DNA of 64,000 nucleotides from an uncultured Eubacteriales bacterium (GTDB taxonomy: Bacteria; Bacillota; Clostridia; Oscillospirales; Acutalibacteraceae). Every line of letters begins with the position of its first letter. Within the stretch, counting starts at the first letter, position 1. Below the pieces are notes generated by a model. The model ran no database searches. It was not told the DNA's origin and was given only the letters and a program-made list of their open reading frames with translations. Below, piece after piece: positions 44,101 through 52,504 of the stretch. A program made the translations under genes and the position numbers. The stretch spans positions 1 through 64,000 of the forward strand of contig CAKTFN010000005.1 of the NCBI GenBank assembly GCA_934561055.1, given 5' to 3'.

Positions 44101-44873
44101 ACGATATTGCTTCGTCCGTCACGGGTTTCACGGACTTCAAGGCCGAAAACGTCGCCCCAAACAACGCACGAGCCGTCTTCGATGCTGATTTCCGAAAGAG
44201 GACAGGGCTTTTTGGTAATTTTATTTCCCAAAACGGGGTGAGCGGTTTCAAAGTAAAGAGGGATCCCCTCAATAACTTTGTGTTCCTTAGGTTTTGTTGC
44301 GGCGGCTCTGACCTCTTCGGGGTCAATACCCTTCGCCCGCATATTGTTGTCCTCCGCCTCACGAATCATTTGAGAATACGCCTCATCCTCAAGCGAGATT
44401 TCCTCACCCGTAAATTCAACGTTAACCTTCCTTGAAAAGCGTTCAAAAATGAGCCGCTCCATGAATTCTCCGCAGCCGCACGACTCAAGAATGTTTTGTC
44501 CTCCGTGAACAAGATAAACCGAAAGCGTTGTTCCGTCAAACGAAGCCGACGCATCAACAAAAAAGCCGTTCGTTGCGGCAATTTTTTCGTTTGCCGCCTT
44601 CACGAGAGAAGAAAAGTATGCCTCGGAAAAAGCGGAAGGCTCCATCTTCGGAACAATCACCGCCGAATCAAGGTTCAATTTTTCTTTGAGCCAATTTTCA
44701 ACGAAGGCGATATCCTTTTCAAAAACAAGAACGGAAAATGAAAGGTGAAGCTCCATTTTCCTGCTCTCCATATATATTTTTATGTTATCAATGCCGCAAT
44801 GCGAAAACGCCGCGGCCGCTTGGCCGCCTCCGGGAATCTCTCCGAAGACCGAAAAAAAGCTTTGATTTTCCAT
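41112..44873 (-). CDS. polC: DNA polymerase III PolC lacking the inserted proofreading exonuclease
   Basis: 1253 aa; Gram-positive PolC is usually about 1430. The N-terminal domain and OB fold come first (VVWGDVFGLEVRETRDGRSN). The PHP domain starts with ELHLHTKMSMMDG (about 333-345), then ITDHGVVQAFPEA. Normally a DEDD 3'-5' exonuclease interrupts the PHP domain after EAYFVDD. Here GMEGYFINDD (391-400) runs after about 16 residues into HQILLAKNSTGLKNLYKL, so the whole insert is absent. The polymerase core is intact: HVGSRGSVGSS, a zinc site (CPKCKH...CPDCG), the catalytic SPDIDLNFSGDYQ, KLDNLGHDVP and FPKAHAAAYV. Replicative polymerase. It lies in the conserved ispG-polC order. Confidence 0.96.
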   Translation of the reverse strand: MENQSFFSVFGEIPGGGQAAAAFSHCGIDNIKIYMESRKMELHLSFSVLVFEKDIAFVENWLKEKLNLDSAVIVPKMEPSAFSEAYFSSLVKAANEKIAATNGFFVDASASFDGTTLSVYLVHGGQNILESCGCGEFMERLIFERFSRKVNVEFTGEEISLEDEAYSQMIREAEDNNMRAKGIDPEEVRAAATKPKEHKVIEGIPLYFETAHPVLGNKITKKPCPLSEISIEDGSCVVWGDVFGLEVRETRDGRSNIVTFNITDRTYAYSCKIFEKKEYCAHILEKVKDGATILLRGDLTFDKYSGETVISPKAISTIQKIPPIDDAQEKRVELHLHTKMSMMDGMTDAKDLVKRAIAWGHKAIAITDHGVVQAFPEAIAAAGGKIKVILGMEGYFINDDEQSFENWKKEKKAKYFHQILLAKNSTGLKNLYKLISLSNVKYFHRKPIIPKSELMKYREGIIVGSACEAGELYRAIATGQSDEKIMKIASFYDYLEIQPCGNNRYMIDSERFPNVNSIEDIQNMNRKVIHVADELGKMTVATCDVHFIDPQDSVFRAILMAGQGFQDADKQAPLFFRNTNDMLAEFDYLGEETAREVVIENPGKIADMIEELTPIPSGNYPPSLEGADDELKKLCWEKTKRLYGDPVPEYVASRLTRELDSIIHHGFGVLYMIAQKLVKNSEDHGYHVGSRGSVGSSYVANASGISEVNPLAPHYRCPKCKHSEFFLDGSVGSGYDLPKKDCPDCGTPMERDGHDIPFETFLGFKGDKSPDIDLNFSGDYQSRAHKYTEELFGSSHVFKAGTMATVADKTAFGFVKKYLDERGKKVSRAEESRLTIGCTGVKRTTGQHPGGMVVVPNAFEAEDFTPVQYPSDDPTKGQTTTHFDFHALHDTILKLDNLGHDVPTLYKHLEDLTGIPVMETDICDPKIYEMLTSPAPLGVTAEDIDCPTGTLTIPEMGTPFVIQMLLDAQPKNFSDLLQISGLSHGTDVWLGNAQDLIKNGTCTISEVIGTRDSIMVYLMHKGLEPSHAFKIMETVRKGLIAKGKVSKEVWEGMEEDMREHNVPEWYIKSCYKIKYMFPKAHAAAYVSAALRLGWYKIYRPLEYYAAFMTVRGGDIDAAAVIEGRAAVKKRMAEIKAAGKDAAPKEQNMFPGLQAVNEMMARGIEFLPVDIYKSDAKVYQIEDGKIRMPFSALSGVGENAAIGLEKAREGVDRFVSVDDFAARAGASSAVIEALRQVGALKGIPETRQISLFEF

Positions 44874-44980
44874 TTATTCTCCCTTTGTTCCAATGCCGTT
44901 TCGATTAAAATTCAGGCGGAAAGCACAAACTCCGGCTGATAGAACTCTTCCGTTGTCTGCGCTTTCCTGCCGAGAATCGG

Positions 44981-46033
44981 TTATAAATTTTCAATTTCTT
45001 TCATCAGCTCGTTCACAAGCTCACCTTCCGGAACCTTGCGAAGAATTTCGCCGTGTTTGAAAACAAGGCCGCAACCGTCTCCGCCGGCAATTCCGACGTC
45101 GGCTTCCCTTGCTTCGCCCGGGCCGTTGACAACGCAGCCCATGACTGCAACCTTAATCGGTTTTTTAACGTTTCTGAGTTTTTCCTCAACCTCGTTTGCA
45201 AGCGAAATAAGATCAATCTTCGTTCTTCCGCAGGTTGGGCAGGAAACGAGAGTCGGTGTGTCATTCTTGAGTCCGGCGGCTTTGAGAATGTCAAAGCCGG
45301 CATAAACCTCCTCGGTCGGATCGTCTGTGAGCGAAACGCGGATTGTGTCTCCGATTCCGTTCATGAGAAGCGTCCCGATTCCGACGGCGGATTTGAGCAT
45401 ACCCATCCGCTTTGTTCCCGCTTCCGTAACGCCGAGATGAAGCGGATAATCGCACATTGACGAAACTTCCTTATACGCTTCAATCATCGTTTGAACGTTT
45501 GAAGATTTTATTGAAATCACAATGTCGTCAAAGTCGAATTTTTCAAGAAGACGAACGTGATACATTGCGCTTTCCGCCATCGCCTGTGCGGTCGGAGCAC
45601 CGTATTTTGCAAGAATATGTTTTTCAACCGAACCGGAGTTTACGCCGATTCTTATCGGTACCCCGTTCTTTTTACAGGCGTCGGCAACCGCTTTCACGTT
45701 TTCGTCGGCACCGATGTTTCCGGGATTTATGCGAACCTTGTCAACTCCGGCGGCAACACATTCGAGCGCAATTTTATAATTGAAATGAATATCCGAAACA
45801 ATCGGAACGGAAACATTTTCTTTAAGTGCGGCGATTGTTTTCACCGCTTCAAGGTCGGGAACGGCGGCTCGGATAATTTCGCACCCGGCCTTTTCAAGCT
45901 TTTTTGCCTGACGAACGTTTCCGTCGACGTCATGCGCCTCAACGTTGAGCATCGACTGAACCGTTATCGGGCTTTCTCCGCCGATAAAAATATTTCCGAC
46001 TTTGATTTTTTTTGATTTTCTTCTTTCAATCAC
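44981..46033 (-). CDS. ispG: 4-hydroxy-3-methylbut-2-enyl diphosphate synthase (flavodoxin)
   Basis: 350 aa [4Fe-4S] enzyme of the MEP isoprenoid pathway that converts MEcPP to HMBPP. The N-terminal TIM barrel starts RRKSKKIKVGNIFIGGESPI and has VPIVSDIHFNYKIALE. The cluster-binding C-terminal part has LVSCPTCGRTKIDL and VMGCVVNGPGEA, giving the three conserved Cys. Length is normal for the bacterial type without insert. It lies 39 nt after rseP. dxr (47.4 kb) is in the same run and uppS uses the pathway's product. Confidence 0.97.
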   Translation of the reverse strand: MIERRKSKKIKVGNIFIGGESPITVQSMLNVEAHDVDGNVRQAKKLEKAGCEIIRAAVPDLEAVKTIAALKENVSVPIVSDIHFNYKIALECVAAGVDKVRINPGNIGADENVKAVADACKKNGVPIRIGVNSGSVEKHILAKYGAPTAQAMAESAMYHVRLLEKFDFDDIVISIKSSNVQTMIEAYKEVSSMCDYPLHLGVTEAGTKRMGMLKSAVGIGTLLMNGIGDTIRVSLTDDPTEEVYAGFDILKAAGLKNDTPTLVSCPTCGRTKIDLISLANEVEEKLRNVKKPIKVAVMGCVVNGPGEAREADVGIAGGDGCGLVFKHGEILRKVPEGELVNELMKEIENL

Positions 46034-46072
46034 ATTAATTCCCCCAAAACAAAAATCATGGGCAATAAATTT

Positions 46073-47401
46073 TTACATAAATCCGACTCCGGAAATCCAC
46101 TTCCAAAGGTCGCTTGCGGAAATGACCGCCATGAAAACAAGAAGCAGTATGAGTCCTGCGGCATGAATCCAGTTTTCGTATTTCGGCGGAACCTTTTTTC
46201 GGAAAACCAGCTCAACGAACATGAAGAAGAGCCTTCCGCCGTCAAGAGCGGGAATCGGAAGAAGATTGAAAAGGCCGATGTTAATCGTGATGAGAGCCAT
46301 AATGAGGAACATTGAGCTCCAATCCATTGTCTGTGCGCTTTGCTCGGCAAAGTCCGCAATGACCGAAACCGTTCCGATCGGACCTGCAAGATCATTGATT
46401 CCGTATTTTCCGGTGAGCATGTCAAAAAGGCTGAGATATACCATTCTTGACATTGTTGCAGTGTATCTAAACGCACCGCCGACAACGTTTGAAAACGTCC
46501 TGTTCACGCCGAGAATCGAAAAGTCGAACGCCGTGACCGTTGCCATCGTAACTTTTTCAACCGTCTTTTCCTCCCCGTCACGAAGGATTGTGAAGTCGAT
46601 TGTATAATCGGTGTCTTTTCCGATTTCCTCCATGAGCGCAGTGTTCGATTTGACCTTTACCCCGTTGACGGCAATAACCTTGTCGCCGTCCTTGAGACCC
46701 GCTTTTTTGAGCTTTGAGCTGACGGAAGAGATTACGCAGTTTTCATCGTAAGAGAAGTTTCCGCCCGTGCGGATTGCAAAACGAACCTGCGGAAGCTCAA
46801 GCTTTTTTCCGTCACGTTCGACAACAAAAGAAAAAACACCCGTGTTGTTTCTCTGCATGAGAAAGCTGATATCGTAATCGGAAAAAACGTGTTTTCCGTC
46901 AATTCCAAGAATTTTGTCGCCGGTTTTGAGTCCGCCTTCTGCGTTGCTCGTTGCGTTTGCCGCAAACGAAGCAACGGTTGTTGTTCCGACGAGCGGGTTT
47001 TTCTGGTTCGTTCCGACTCCGGCAACGATAAGAATACAGATGAGAACACCGAGAATGATGTTGTTGACCGCTCCGGCGGCGGTGATAATCATTCTCTGCC
47101 AAATCTTTTTGTTGCAAAACGCTCCGGCGTCGTCGCTCTCCTCCTCTTCGCCCTCCATGCTGACAAAACCGCCGATCGGGAAAAGACGAAGCGCATATTT
47201 TGTCTCCTTGCCTTGCTTTTTAAGGATTGTCGGCCCCATTCCGAGGGCAAACTCGTTGACCTTTACTCCGAAAATTTTTGCAAAAATAAAGTGGCCGAAT
47301 TCATGAATAAAAATTATGAATCCGAAAAAGAGAATTGCAACAAGAATCGGCCAAACCTTTGACCATACTTCGGGAAAAGTCAGAAGTAAATTAAGTTTCA
47401 T
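46073..47401 (-). CDS. rseP: Site-2 intramembrane metalloprotease (RseP/RasP)
   Basis: 442 aa polytopic zinc protease that cleaves membrane-bound anti-sigma factors and remnant signal peptides. The active-site helix has HEFGHFIFAK (HExxH) in the first membrane segment. NLLPIPALDGGRLFFM supplies the third ligand (NxxPxPxLDGG). A PDZ domain lies between (VSSKLKKAGLKDGDKVIAV), with part of a second before it. Four transmembrane helices are expected. It sits between dxr and ispG, the classic Firmicutes order. dxr ends 4 nt upstream. Confidence 0.96.
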   Translation of the reverse strand: MKLNLLLTFPEVWSKVWPILVAILFFGFIIFIHEFGHFIFAKIFGVKVNEFALGMGPTILKKQGKETKYALRLFPIGGFVSMEGEEEESDDAGAFCNKKIWQRMIITAAGAVNNIILGVLICILIVAGVGTNQKNPLVGTTTVASFAANATSNAEGGLKTGDKILGIDGKHVFSDYDISFLMQRNNTGVFSFVVERDGKKLELPQVRFAIRTGGNFSYDENCVISSVSSKLKKAGLKDGDKVIAVNGVKVKSNTALMEEIGKDTDYTIDFTILRDGEEKTVEKVTMATVTAFDFSILGVNRTFSNVVGGAFRYTATMSRMVYLSLFDMLTGKYGINDLAGPIGTVSVIADFAEQSAQTMDWSSMFLIMALITINIGLFNLLPIPALDGGRLFFMFVELVFRKKVPPKYENWIHAAGLILLLVFMAVISASDLWKWISGVGFM

Positions 47402-47405
47402 TCTA

Positions 47406-48554
47406 TCACCTTACATGACTTTCGACGAATTCCCTTGCGGTTTTGTCCGCCTCGAGAACGTCCGAAAGTGTATAATTTTCTTTTGAAACGCCGTTTGAAA
47501 GAGCGGCTTCAACGAGGTCGGCAATTTCAAGGAAGCCGACTTTTCCGTTTCTGAAAAGTTCGTTCGCCTTTTCGTTGGCGCCGTTTGCAATTGCCGGGAA
47601 AAGGCCGCCTTTTTCGATTGCGGTGCGACAAAGATTTATGCAGCGGAACGTTTCGTAATCCGGCTTTCTGAAAGTGAGGTTTCCGTAATCGGAAAGCGAA
47701 AGTCGCTTGACCGGAGATTCGATTCGGTTCGGATATGTCAGAGCATATTGAATCGGGATTCTCATATCCGGAACGCCGAGCTGTGCAATTACGGAATTGT
47801 CAACATACTCAATCAAAGAATGAACAACGCTTTCACGGTGGACGACAATCCGAACCTCCGACGGCGGAACATCAAAAAGCCAAACCGCTTCAATCAGTTC
47901 AAGACCTTTGTTCATCATTGTTGCGCTGTCAACGGTAATTTTTGCGCCCATGCTCCAGTTCGGGTGATTCAGTGCCTGTGCAACGGTTACGTTTTTGAGT
48001 TCGTCCCCCGTTTTTCCGAAGAAAGGCCCTCCCGAAGCCGTTAATATTATTGATTTGAGTTCTTCCTTTTTATTCATGCCCTGAAGGCACTGAAAAATTG
48101 CGCTGTGTTCGCTGTCAACGGGAAGGATTCCGATTCCGTTTTCCTTTGCCGTTTTTGTCACGAGACTTCCGCCGGCAACGAGCGTTTCCTTGTTTGCAAG
48201 GGCAAGACCTTTTTTTGCGTTCAGCGCACAAAGAGTCGGTTCAAGACCCGCCATGCCGACAATGCCGTTAAGCACAGTGTCACACGTTTCCTCCGCTGCG
48301 CATTCGCAAACGCCGTTTTGACCGGAAAGAACTTTTATGTCAGTGTCGCAAAGCCTTTCTCTGAGGTCTTTCGCCGCTTTTTCATCGGCAAGGGCAACCT
48401 TTTTCGGCTTTAACTCCCTCGCCTGTTTTTCAAGCAGTTCGGCGTTGCTGTTTGCGGTGAGTGCGGTTATTTTTATGTTCGCTTTTTTGCAGACGTCAAT
48501 TGCCTGAGTACCGATTGAACCGGTCGAGCCGAGAATCGAAAGTTTTTCTGTCAT
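47406..48554 (-). CDS. dxr: 1-deoxy-D-xylulose-5-phosphate reductoisomerase
   Basis: 382 aa NADPH-dependent enzyme making MEP from DXP, the committed step of the MEP pathway. NADPH site: LSILGSTGSIGTQAIDV. The metal/substrate site is in GILPVDSEHSAIFQCLQG (SEHSA) and LTASGGPFFG. HPNWSMGAKITVDSATMMNK is the conserved flexible-loop and substrate region. Length is normal. It lies 36 nt after cdsA and 4 nt before rseP. Confidence 0.98.
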   Translation of the reverse strand: MTEKLSILGSTGSIGTQAIDVCKKANIKITALTANSNAELLEKQARELKPKKVALADEKAAKDLRERLCDTDIKVLSGQNGVCECAAEETCDTVLNGIVGMAGLEPTLCALNAKKGLALANKETLVAGGSLVTKTAKENGIGILPVDSEHSAIFQCLQGMNKKEELKSIILTASGGPFFGKTGDELKNVTVAQALNHPNWSMGAKITVDSATMMNKGLELIEAVWLFDVPPSEVRIVVHRESVVHSLIEYVDNSVIAQLGVPDMRIPIQYALTYPNRIESPVKRLSLSDYGNLTFRKPDYETFRCINLCRTAIEKGGLFPAIANGANEKANELFRNGKVGFLEIADLVEAALSNGVSKENYTLSDVLEADKTAREFVESHVR

Positions 48555-48590
48555 TTTCTTTCACCTTCAAAACAAAAAACGATTTTTGGC

Positions 48591-49481
48591 TTATGCATAT
48601 ATCAAAGCATAAATTCCGTAAAGTACCGGAAGAACAAAAAGGCTGCTGTCAAAGCGATCCATTATTCCGCCGTGACCGGGAAGAAGATTGCTGTAATCCT
48701 TGATTCCGACGTTGCGCTTAAGAACCGATGCGGCAAGGTCGCCGAACATACTCACAACTGAAAGAACGCACGAAACCGGAATGATGTAAAGATACTTCAT
48801 CGGACTTTCGCCGAAAAAGGCGTGGTAGCCAAGTTTTCCCGTTCCGAAAGAGAAAAGGAAAAGAAGAAGAACATTGCCCGCCGCCGTGAGGAGCGTTCCG
48901 AAAATTGCACCCTCGAAGGATTTTTTCGGGCTGATGTTCGGAGTCATTTTATGCTTTCCGATTTTCCTTCCGACCAGAAAAGCGAATGAATCGGTGAGCC
49001 ATGAGCAGGAGAAGGCGAGCATAACGAGGAAAACGCCCTCATGGTGAGTCAATTTTTCGGGCGCAAGCTTTGAAATGTCGTTGAGCCTTATGAAGCAAGT
49101 GAACGAATACGGAATCGCAACGGAGGAAAACAGCGCCGCAACCGAATCAACATACTTGATTTCCTTATTGAAAACAACCGCAAGAAAAAGAAGCAAGAGA
49201 GCATAAAAGCTGACGAAAACACCGACGGGTTTAATCGGAATGTCATAGCTTACATAAAACGCCGAGAACGCACTAACAACGCACGAAACGGCAAAAAGAA
49301 TTTTGCTTTTTGCTCCGCACGCACGAAGGAACTCAAACGTTGCCATCGGTGAAATTGCGGCAACCATGAGCGTATAGCCCGGCCTGAAATCAAAGCAGAT
49401 TGAAAGCAAAAAAAGAATCAGCCCGGCCGCAATTTTCAGCGTTGATGCGGTTCTTTCGCCTTTGAATTTAATTTTTTTCAT
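48591..49481 (-). CDS. cdsA: Phosphatidate cytidylyltransferase
   Basis: 296 aa with about eight membrane helices. It makes CDP-diacylglycerol from phosphatidate and CTP. The family signature is complete near the C-terminus: SVLKRNVGIKDYSNLLPGHG followed by GIMDRFDS. The SWLTDSFAFLVGRKIGKHK block is also typical. It feeds pgsA (26.6 kb). It lies 49 nt after uppS and 36 nt before dxr. Confidence 0.96.
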   Translation of the reverse strand: MKKIKFKGERTASTLKIAAGLILFLLSICFDFRPGYTLMVAAISPMATFEFLRACGAKSKILFAVSCVVSAFSAFYVSYDIPIKPVGVFVSFYALLLLFLAVVFNKEIKYVDSVAALFSSVAIPYSFTCFIRLNDISKLAPEKLTHHEGVFLVMLAFSCSWLTDSFAFLVGRKIGKHKMTPNISPKKSFEGAIFGTLLTAAGNVLLLFLFSFGTGKLGYHAFFGESPMKYLYIIPVSCVLSVVSMFGDLAASVLKRNVGIKDYSNLLPGHGGIMDRFDSSLFVLPVLYGIYALIYA

Positions 49482-49530
49482 TATCTATACCAAAACAGAA
49501 GTTTTTCTGTCCTTTCTTTCACGGTTAAAA

Positions 49531-50253
49531 TCACACTCCGCCGAAACGACGGTTACGTTTTGAATATACCTCAATCGCCTTGTCAAGATCTGCGGGCGTA
49601 AAGTCCGGCCAAAGCACATCGCTTGAATAAAATTCGGCGTAGGCAAGTTGCCAGATGAGGAAATTTGAAAGCCGTTCTTCGCCGCTCGGACGGATAACAA
49701 GATCCGGGTCGGGCTGACCGGCTGTGTAAAGATTTTCGGAAATCATGTCTTCCGAAATATCTTCCGGCGAAAGTTCGCCGTCTTTGACTTTTTTGGAAAG
49801 ACGTTTGACCGCATGAACAATCTCGTCTCTTCCGCCGTAATTCACGGCGATGTTGATATGAATCTTGTTTTTGTCTTCGGAACGAGTTTCAACAATGTCC
49901 ATAAGTTCAACAATATCCCGGGGCATTCCTTCACGGGAGCCGATGAAATGAACGTTATATCCGGCCTCTTCGTTTTCGCCCTCACGCTCCTCCATTTCTC
50001 CGAGGTATTCACGGAAAAGATCCATGATTTTTCCGACTTCCGAAGCGGAACGCTTCCAATTTTCGGTTGAAAAAGCATAAAAGGTCATATATTTTATGCC
50101 GATATCGGAGCCGTACTGACAGATTTTTCTGAAAACTTCCGCCCCAACCTTGTGTCCTTCGGTGCGTTCAAGTCCCCTTTTCTTCGCCCAGCGTCCGTTT
50201 CCGTCCATGATCACGGCAATATGCCGGGGTAAAATAATATCTTTCTTTTCCAT
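49531..50253 (-). CDS. uppS: Undecaprenyl diphosphate synthase
   Basis: 240 aa cis-prenyltransferase that elongates FPP with IPP to the C55 lipid carrier used for peptidoglycan. The signature HIAVIMDGNGRWAKKRGLER has the catalytic Asp. FYAFSTENWKR, NIAVNYGGRDEI and DLVIRPSGEERLSNFLIWQ are further family blocks. The usual RTSGE is RPSGE here, a mild change. Length is normal. The frr terminator lies upstream, so uppS probably starts the transcript that runs to rsmI. Confidence 0.97.
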   Translation of the reverse strand: MEKKDIILPRHIAVIMDGNGRWAKKRGLERTEGHKVGAEVFRKICQYGSDIGIKYMTFYAFSTENWKRSASEVGKIMDLFREYLGEMEEREGENEEAGYNVHFIGSREGMPRDIVELMDIVETRSEDKNKIHINIAVNYGGRDEIVHAVKRLSKKVKDGELSPEDISEDMISENLYTAGQPDPDLVIRPSGEERLSNFLIWQLAYAEFYSSDVLWPDFTPADLDKAIEVYSKRNRRFGGV

Positions 50254-50341
50254 TTTGCGGCTCCTTCTTTAAAAATACTTTCACACATCAAAAAAAGCTG
50301 AAAAATAATAATCTTTAAAACTTTTTCCGGCGTTCGATTTT

Positions 50342-50371
50342 AAAAAGGGCTGACGCCAAAGGCGACAGCCC
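50342..50371 (-). terminator. Terminator after frr
   Basis: The stem GGGCTGACGCC / GGCGACAGCCC (one A-A mismatch) is followed on the minus strand by TTTTTA. It separates frr from uppS. Confidence 0.88.
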
Positions 50372-50383
50372 GGTGTTTCAAAA

Positions 50384-50938
50384 TCAGATTTCCATGATTT
50401 CCTTTTCTTTTGCGCTTGCAACTTCTTCAATCTCTTTGACGCAGTTGTCGGTGATTTTCTGAATTTCCTTTTCGCCGTCCTTGAGATCGTCTTCCGTAAT
50501 TGTCGAATCTTTCTTCATTGCCTTGAGGTTTTCAATGCAGTCACGGCGAACCGAACGGGCGGCAACCTTTGAGTTTTCCGCAATTTTCTGAACTTCCTTA
50601 ACAAGGTCGCGACGTCTGTCTTCGGTGAGGGGCGGGAAGGTAAGGCGGATTACGGTTCCGTCGTTCTGCGGATTGATTCCGATGTCGGAAGCGAGAATTG
50701 CCTTTTCGATTCCCTTGAGAACGGATTTATCCCACGGCTGAATGACAAGAACCCTCGCTTCGGAAACCGAAATCGAAGCAAGCTGTCCCACGGGAGTCGG
50801 AGTTCCGTAATAGTCAACGGAAATTTTGTCGAGAATCTGCGGATTCGCTCTGCCCGCACGGATGCCGGCATATTCGCTCTTGAGAGCGTTCACGGTTTTA
50901 CCCATTTTTGTTTTTGCTTTTTCAAATACTTCTTGCAT
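50384..50938 (-). CDS. frr: Ribosome recycling factor
   Basis: 184 aa. It releases ribosomes from mRNA after termination, with EF-G (fusA at the right edge). Motifs: MGKTVNALKSEYAGIRAGRA, DYYGTPTPVGQLASISV, VLVIQPWDKS and PPLTEDRRRDLVKEV. The L-shaped three-helix and sandwich architecture fits the length. Its neighbour pyrH is two small membrane genes away instead of adjacent. Confidence 0.98.
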   Translation of the reverse strand: MQEVFEKAKTKMGKTVNALKSEYAGIRAGRANPQILDKISVDYYGTPTPVGQLASISVSEARVLVIQPWDKSVLKGIEKAILASDIGINPQNDGTVIRLTFPPLTEDRRRDLVKEVQKIAENSKVAARSVRRDCIENLKAMKKDSTITEDDLKDGEKEIQKITDNCVKEIEEVASAKEKEIMEI

Positions 50939-51094
50939 AGTAATAACTCCTTTTATTGATTTAAATGTTTTGTATTTTAGTTTTTTAAATTAACGGTTGA
51001 ATATTGATTATCAGATATACGATTCCGAGAACCAAAGCCGCCGTGATAACGGCAAATAAAAAAACGATTGTTTTATGCTCTTTACAAATACGGC

Positions 51095-51412
51095 TCAGCG
51101 GCTGCCTTGATTTGAAAAAGCATAGTCAACAAAAGATTTTATAAAATCCCATGATGTAACTGTGTCGTTTCCGCATAAGTTCAAAATGAACAGTACGATT
51201 GAAATAACAATCAAAACAGCGCAGACCGCGATCAGAATTATGCCTCCGATTTTTGTCCTTTTGATAAAAATCTTCGACGGTTTTGCGTTTTCGTTATCTG
51301 TGTACCAGTAATACGGCGATATATAATAAAGCGATTCCGGTGAACGGTAAGCCAGCAGACCGATGAACAAAAAGACCGCACAGATAATGTAATAAATGAC
51401 CGTATATATCAT
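51095..51412 (-). CDS. Small membrane protein, two helices
   Basis: 105 aa. The N-terminal segment TVIYYIICAVFLFIGLLAY and a second one (GGIILIAVCAVLIVISIVLF) are transmembrane. Between them lies a soluble loop with YYWYTDNENAKPSKIFIKR. The layout is similar to DUF6199-like small proteins, but the family call is a guess. It overlaps the previous gene by 4 nt. The second helix resembles that of the neighbour (ILNLCG versus LIIEMCG), suggesting a duplication. Function unknown. Confidence 0.7.
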   Translation of the reverse strand: MIYTVIYYIICAVFLFIGLLAYRSPESLYYISPYYWYTDNENAKPSKIFIKRTKIGGIILIAVCAVLIVISIVLFILNLCGNDTVTSWDFIKSFVDYAFSNQGSR

Positions 51413-51660
51413 TTAAATCCCCCACACATTTCAATTATCAACAGAACAATTCTGACAAGCGAAATTCCTGCGGTAATGAAACCGGCAAGCCTTGTTAAAA
51501 AAATATATGGTTTTGACGGTTCGTCTTCATTCCCGTGAACGGTCCACGAAATAAAGATATAATAAAGTGCCGACGGTATAAACATCATGAAAACGCCGAT
51601 TGCGGTCGGAATAAGCCATAAAAATATGTCGCTAATGATTCCTTTTGAAATTTCTCCCAT
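51409..51660 (-). CDS. Small membrane protein, two helices, partner of the next gene
   Basis: 83 aa. Helices: FLWLIPTAIGVFMMFIPSAL and LAGFITAGISLVRIVLLIIE. A central loop has EDEPSKPYIFLTRL, matching AKPSKIFIKR in its downstream neighbour. It lies 27 nt after pyrH and overlaps the next gene by 4 nt. The pair therefore interrupts the usual pyrH-frr junction. No function is known to me. Confidence 0.7.
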   Translation of the reverse strand: MGEISKGIISDIFLWLIPTAIGVFMMFIPSALYYIFISWTVHGNEDEPSKPYIFLTRLAGFITAGISLVRIVLLIIEMCGGFK

Positions 51661-51687
51661 TTTTTTATTTCCCCATATGTAAAACGA

Positions 51688-52392
51688 TTAAGAAACGAGC
51701 GTTCCGATCTTTTCTCCCTTAACCGCGCGAACAATATTTTCCGGGTCATTGAGGTTGAAAACAAGGATTGAAATTCCGTTGTCTCTGCAAAGCGAAGCCG
51801 CTGTGCTGTCCATAACGGCAAGACCTTTTTCAAGAATCTCGCTGTGAGTGAGCGTGTCATATTTAACTGCGTCCGAAAACTTGTTTGGATCTTTGTCATA
51901 AACTCCGTCAACATTCGTTGCCTTGAAGATTACTTCTGCGTTGATTTCCGCCGCACGAAGCGCCGCCGCGGTATCGGTTGAAAAGAACGGGTTGCCCGTT
52001 CCGCAGCCGAAAATTACGACTCTGCCCTTTTCAAGGTGGCGAACCGCCTTGTTTCTGATATAAGGCTCGGCAACCTGCTGCATTGTGATTGCGGTTTGAA
52101 CCCTGACGGGAACGCCGAGCTGTTCAAGAGTATCCGCAAGAGCGAGCGAATTCATTGCCGTTGCAAGCATTCCCATGTGGTCGGCACGGGTGCGATCCAT
52201 TTCGCCGCTGCTTCTTCCGCGCCAAAAGTTTCCTCCGCCGACAACAAGACCGATTTGAACGCCGAGGTCGGCACAGTCTTTGACCGACTTGCAAATTTTT
52301 CCGACCGTTTCAAAGTCGATTCCTTTTCCGTCTTTTCCTGCAAGAACTTCTCCGCTGAGTTTGAGAAGAATTCTTTTATATACGTTCTGCAT
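51688..52392 (-). CDS. pyrH: UMP kinase
   Basis: 234 aa amino-acid-kinase-fold enzyme converting UMP to UDP, allosterically tuned by GTP and UTP in the family. Motifs: RILLKLSGEVLAG, VGLVVGGGNFWRG-type GLVVGGGNFWRGRSSGEMDR, RADHMGMLATAMNSLAL and FGCGTGNPFFSTDTAAALRA. Length is normal. In most Firmicutes rpsB and tsf precede pyrH. Here two secreted hydrolase genes do. upp (21.1 kb) supplies UMP by salvage. Confidence 0.97.
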   Translation of the reverse strand: MQNVYKRILLKLSGEVLAGKDGKGIDFETVGKICKSVKDCADLGVQIGLVVGGGNFWRGRSSGEMDRTRADHMGMLATAMNSLALADTLEQLGVPVRVQTAITMQQVAEPYIRNKAVRHLEKGRVVIFGCGTGNPFFSTDTAAALRAAEINAEVIFKATNVDGVYDKDPNKFSDAVKYDTLTHSEILEKGLAVMDSTAASLCRDNGISILVFNLNDPENIVRAVKGEKIGTLVS

Positions 52393-52504
52393 TTTTTGTA
52401 CACCTCCGAAAATATCGGTAAACTATAACATCCCTATACGGATATTTTACTAAATATGAGCCGTGCTGTAAAGTGTTTTTTCAAATATTTATCAAATCCA
52501 TATA

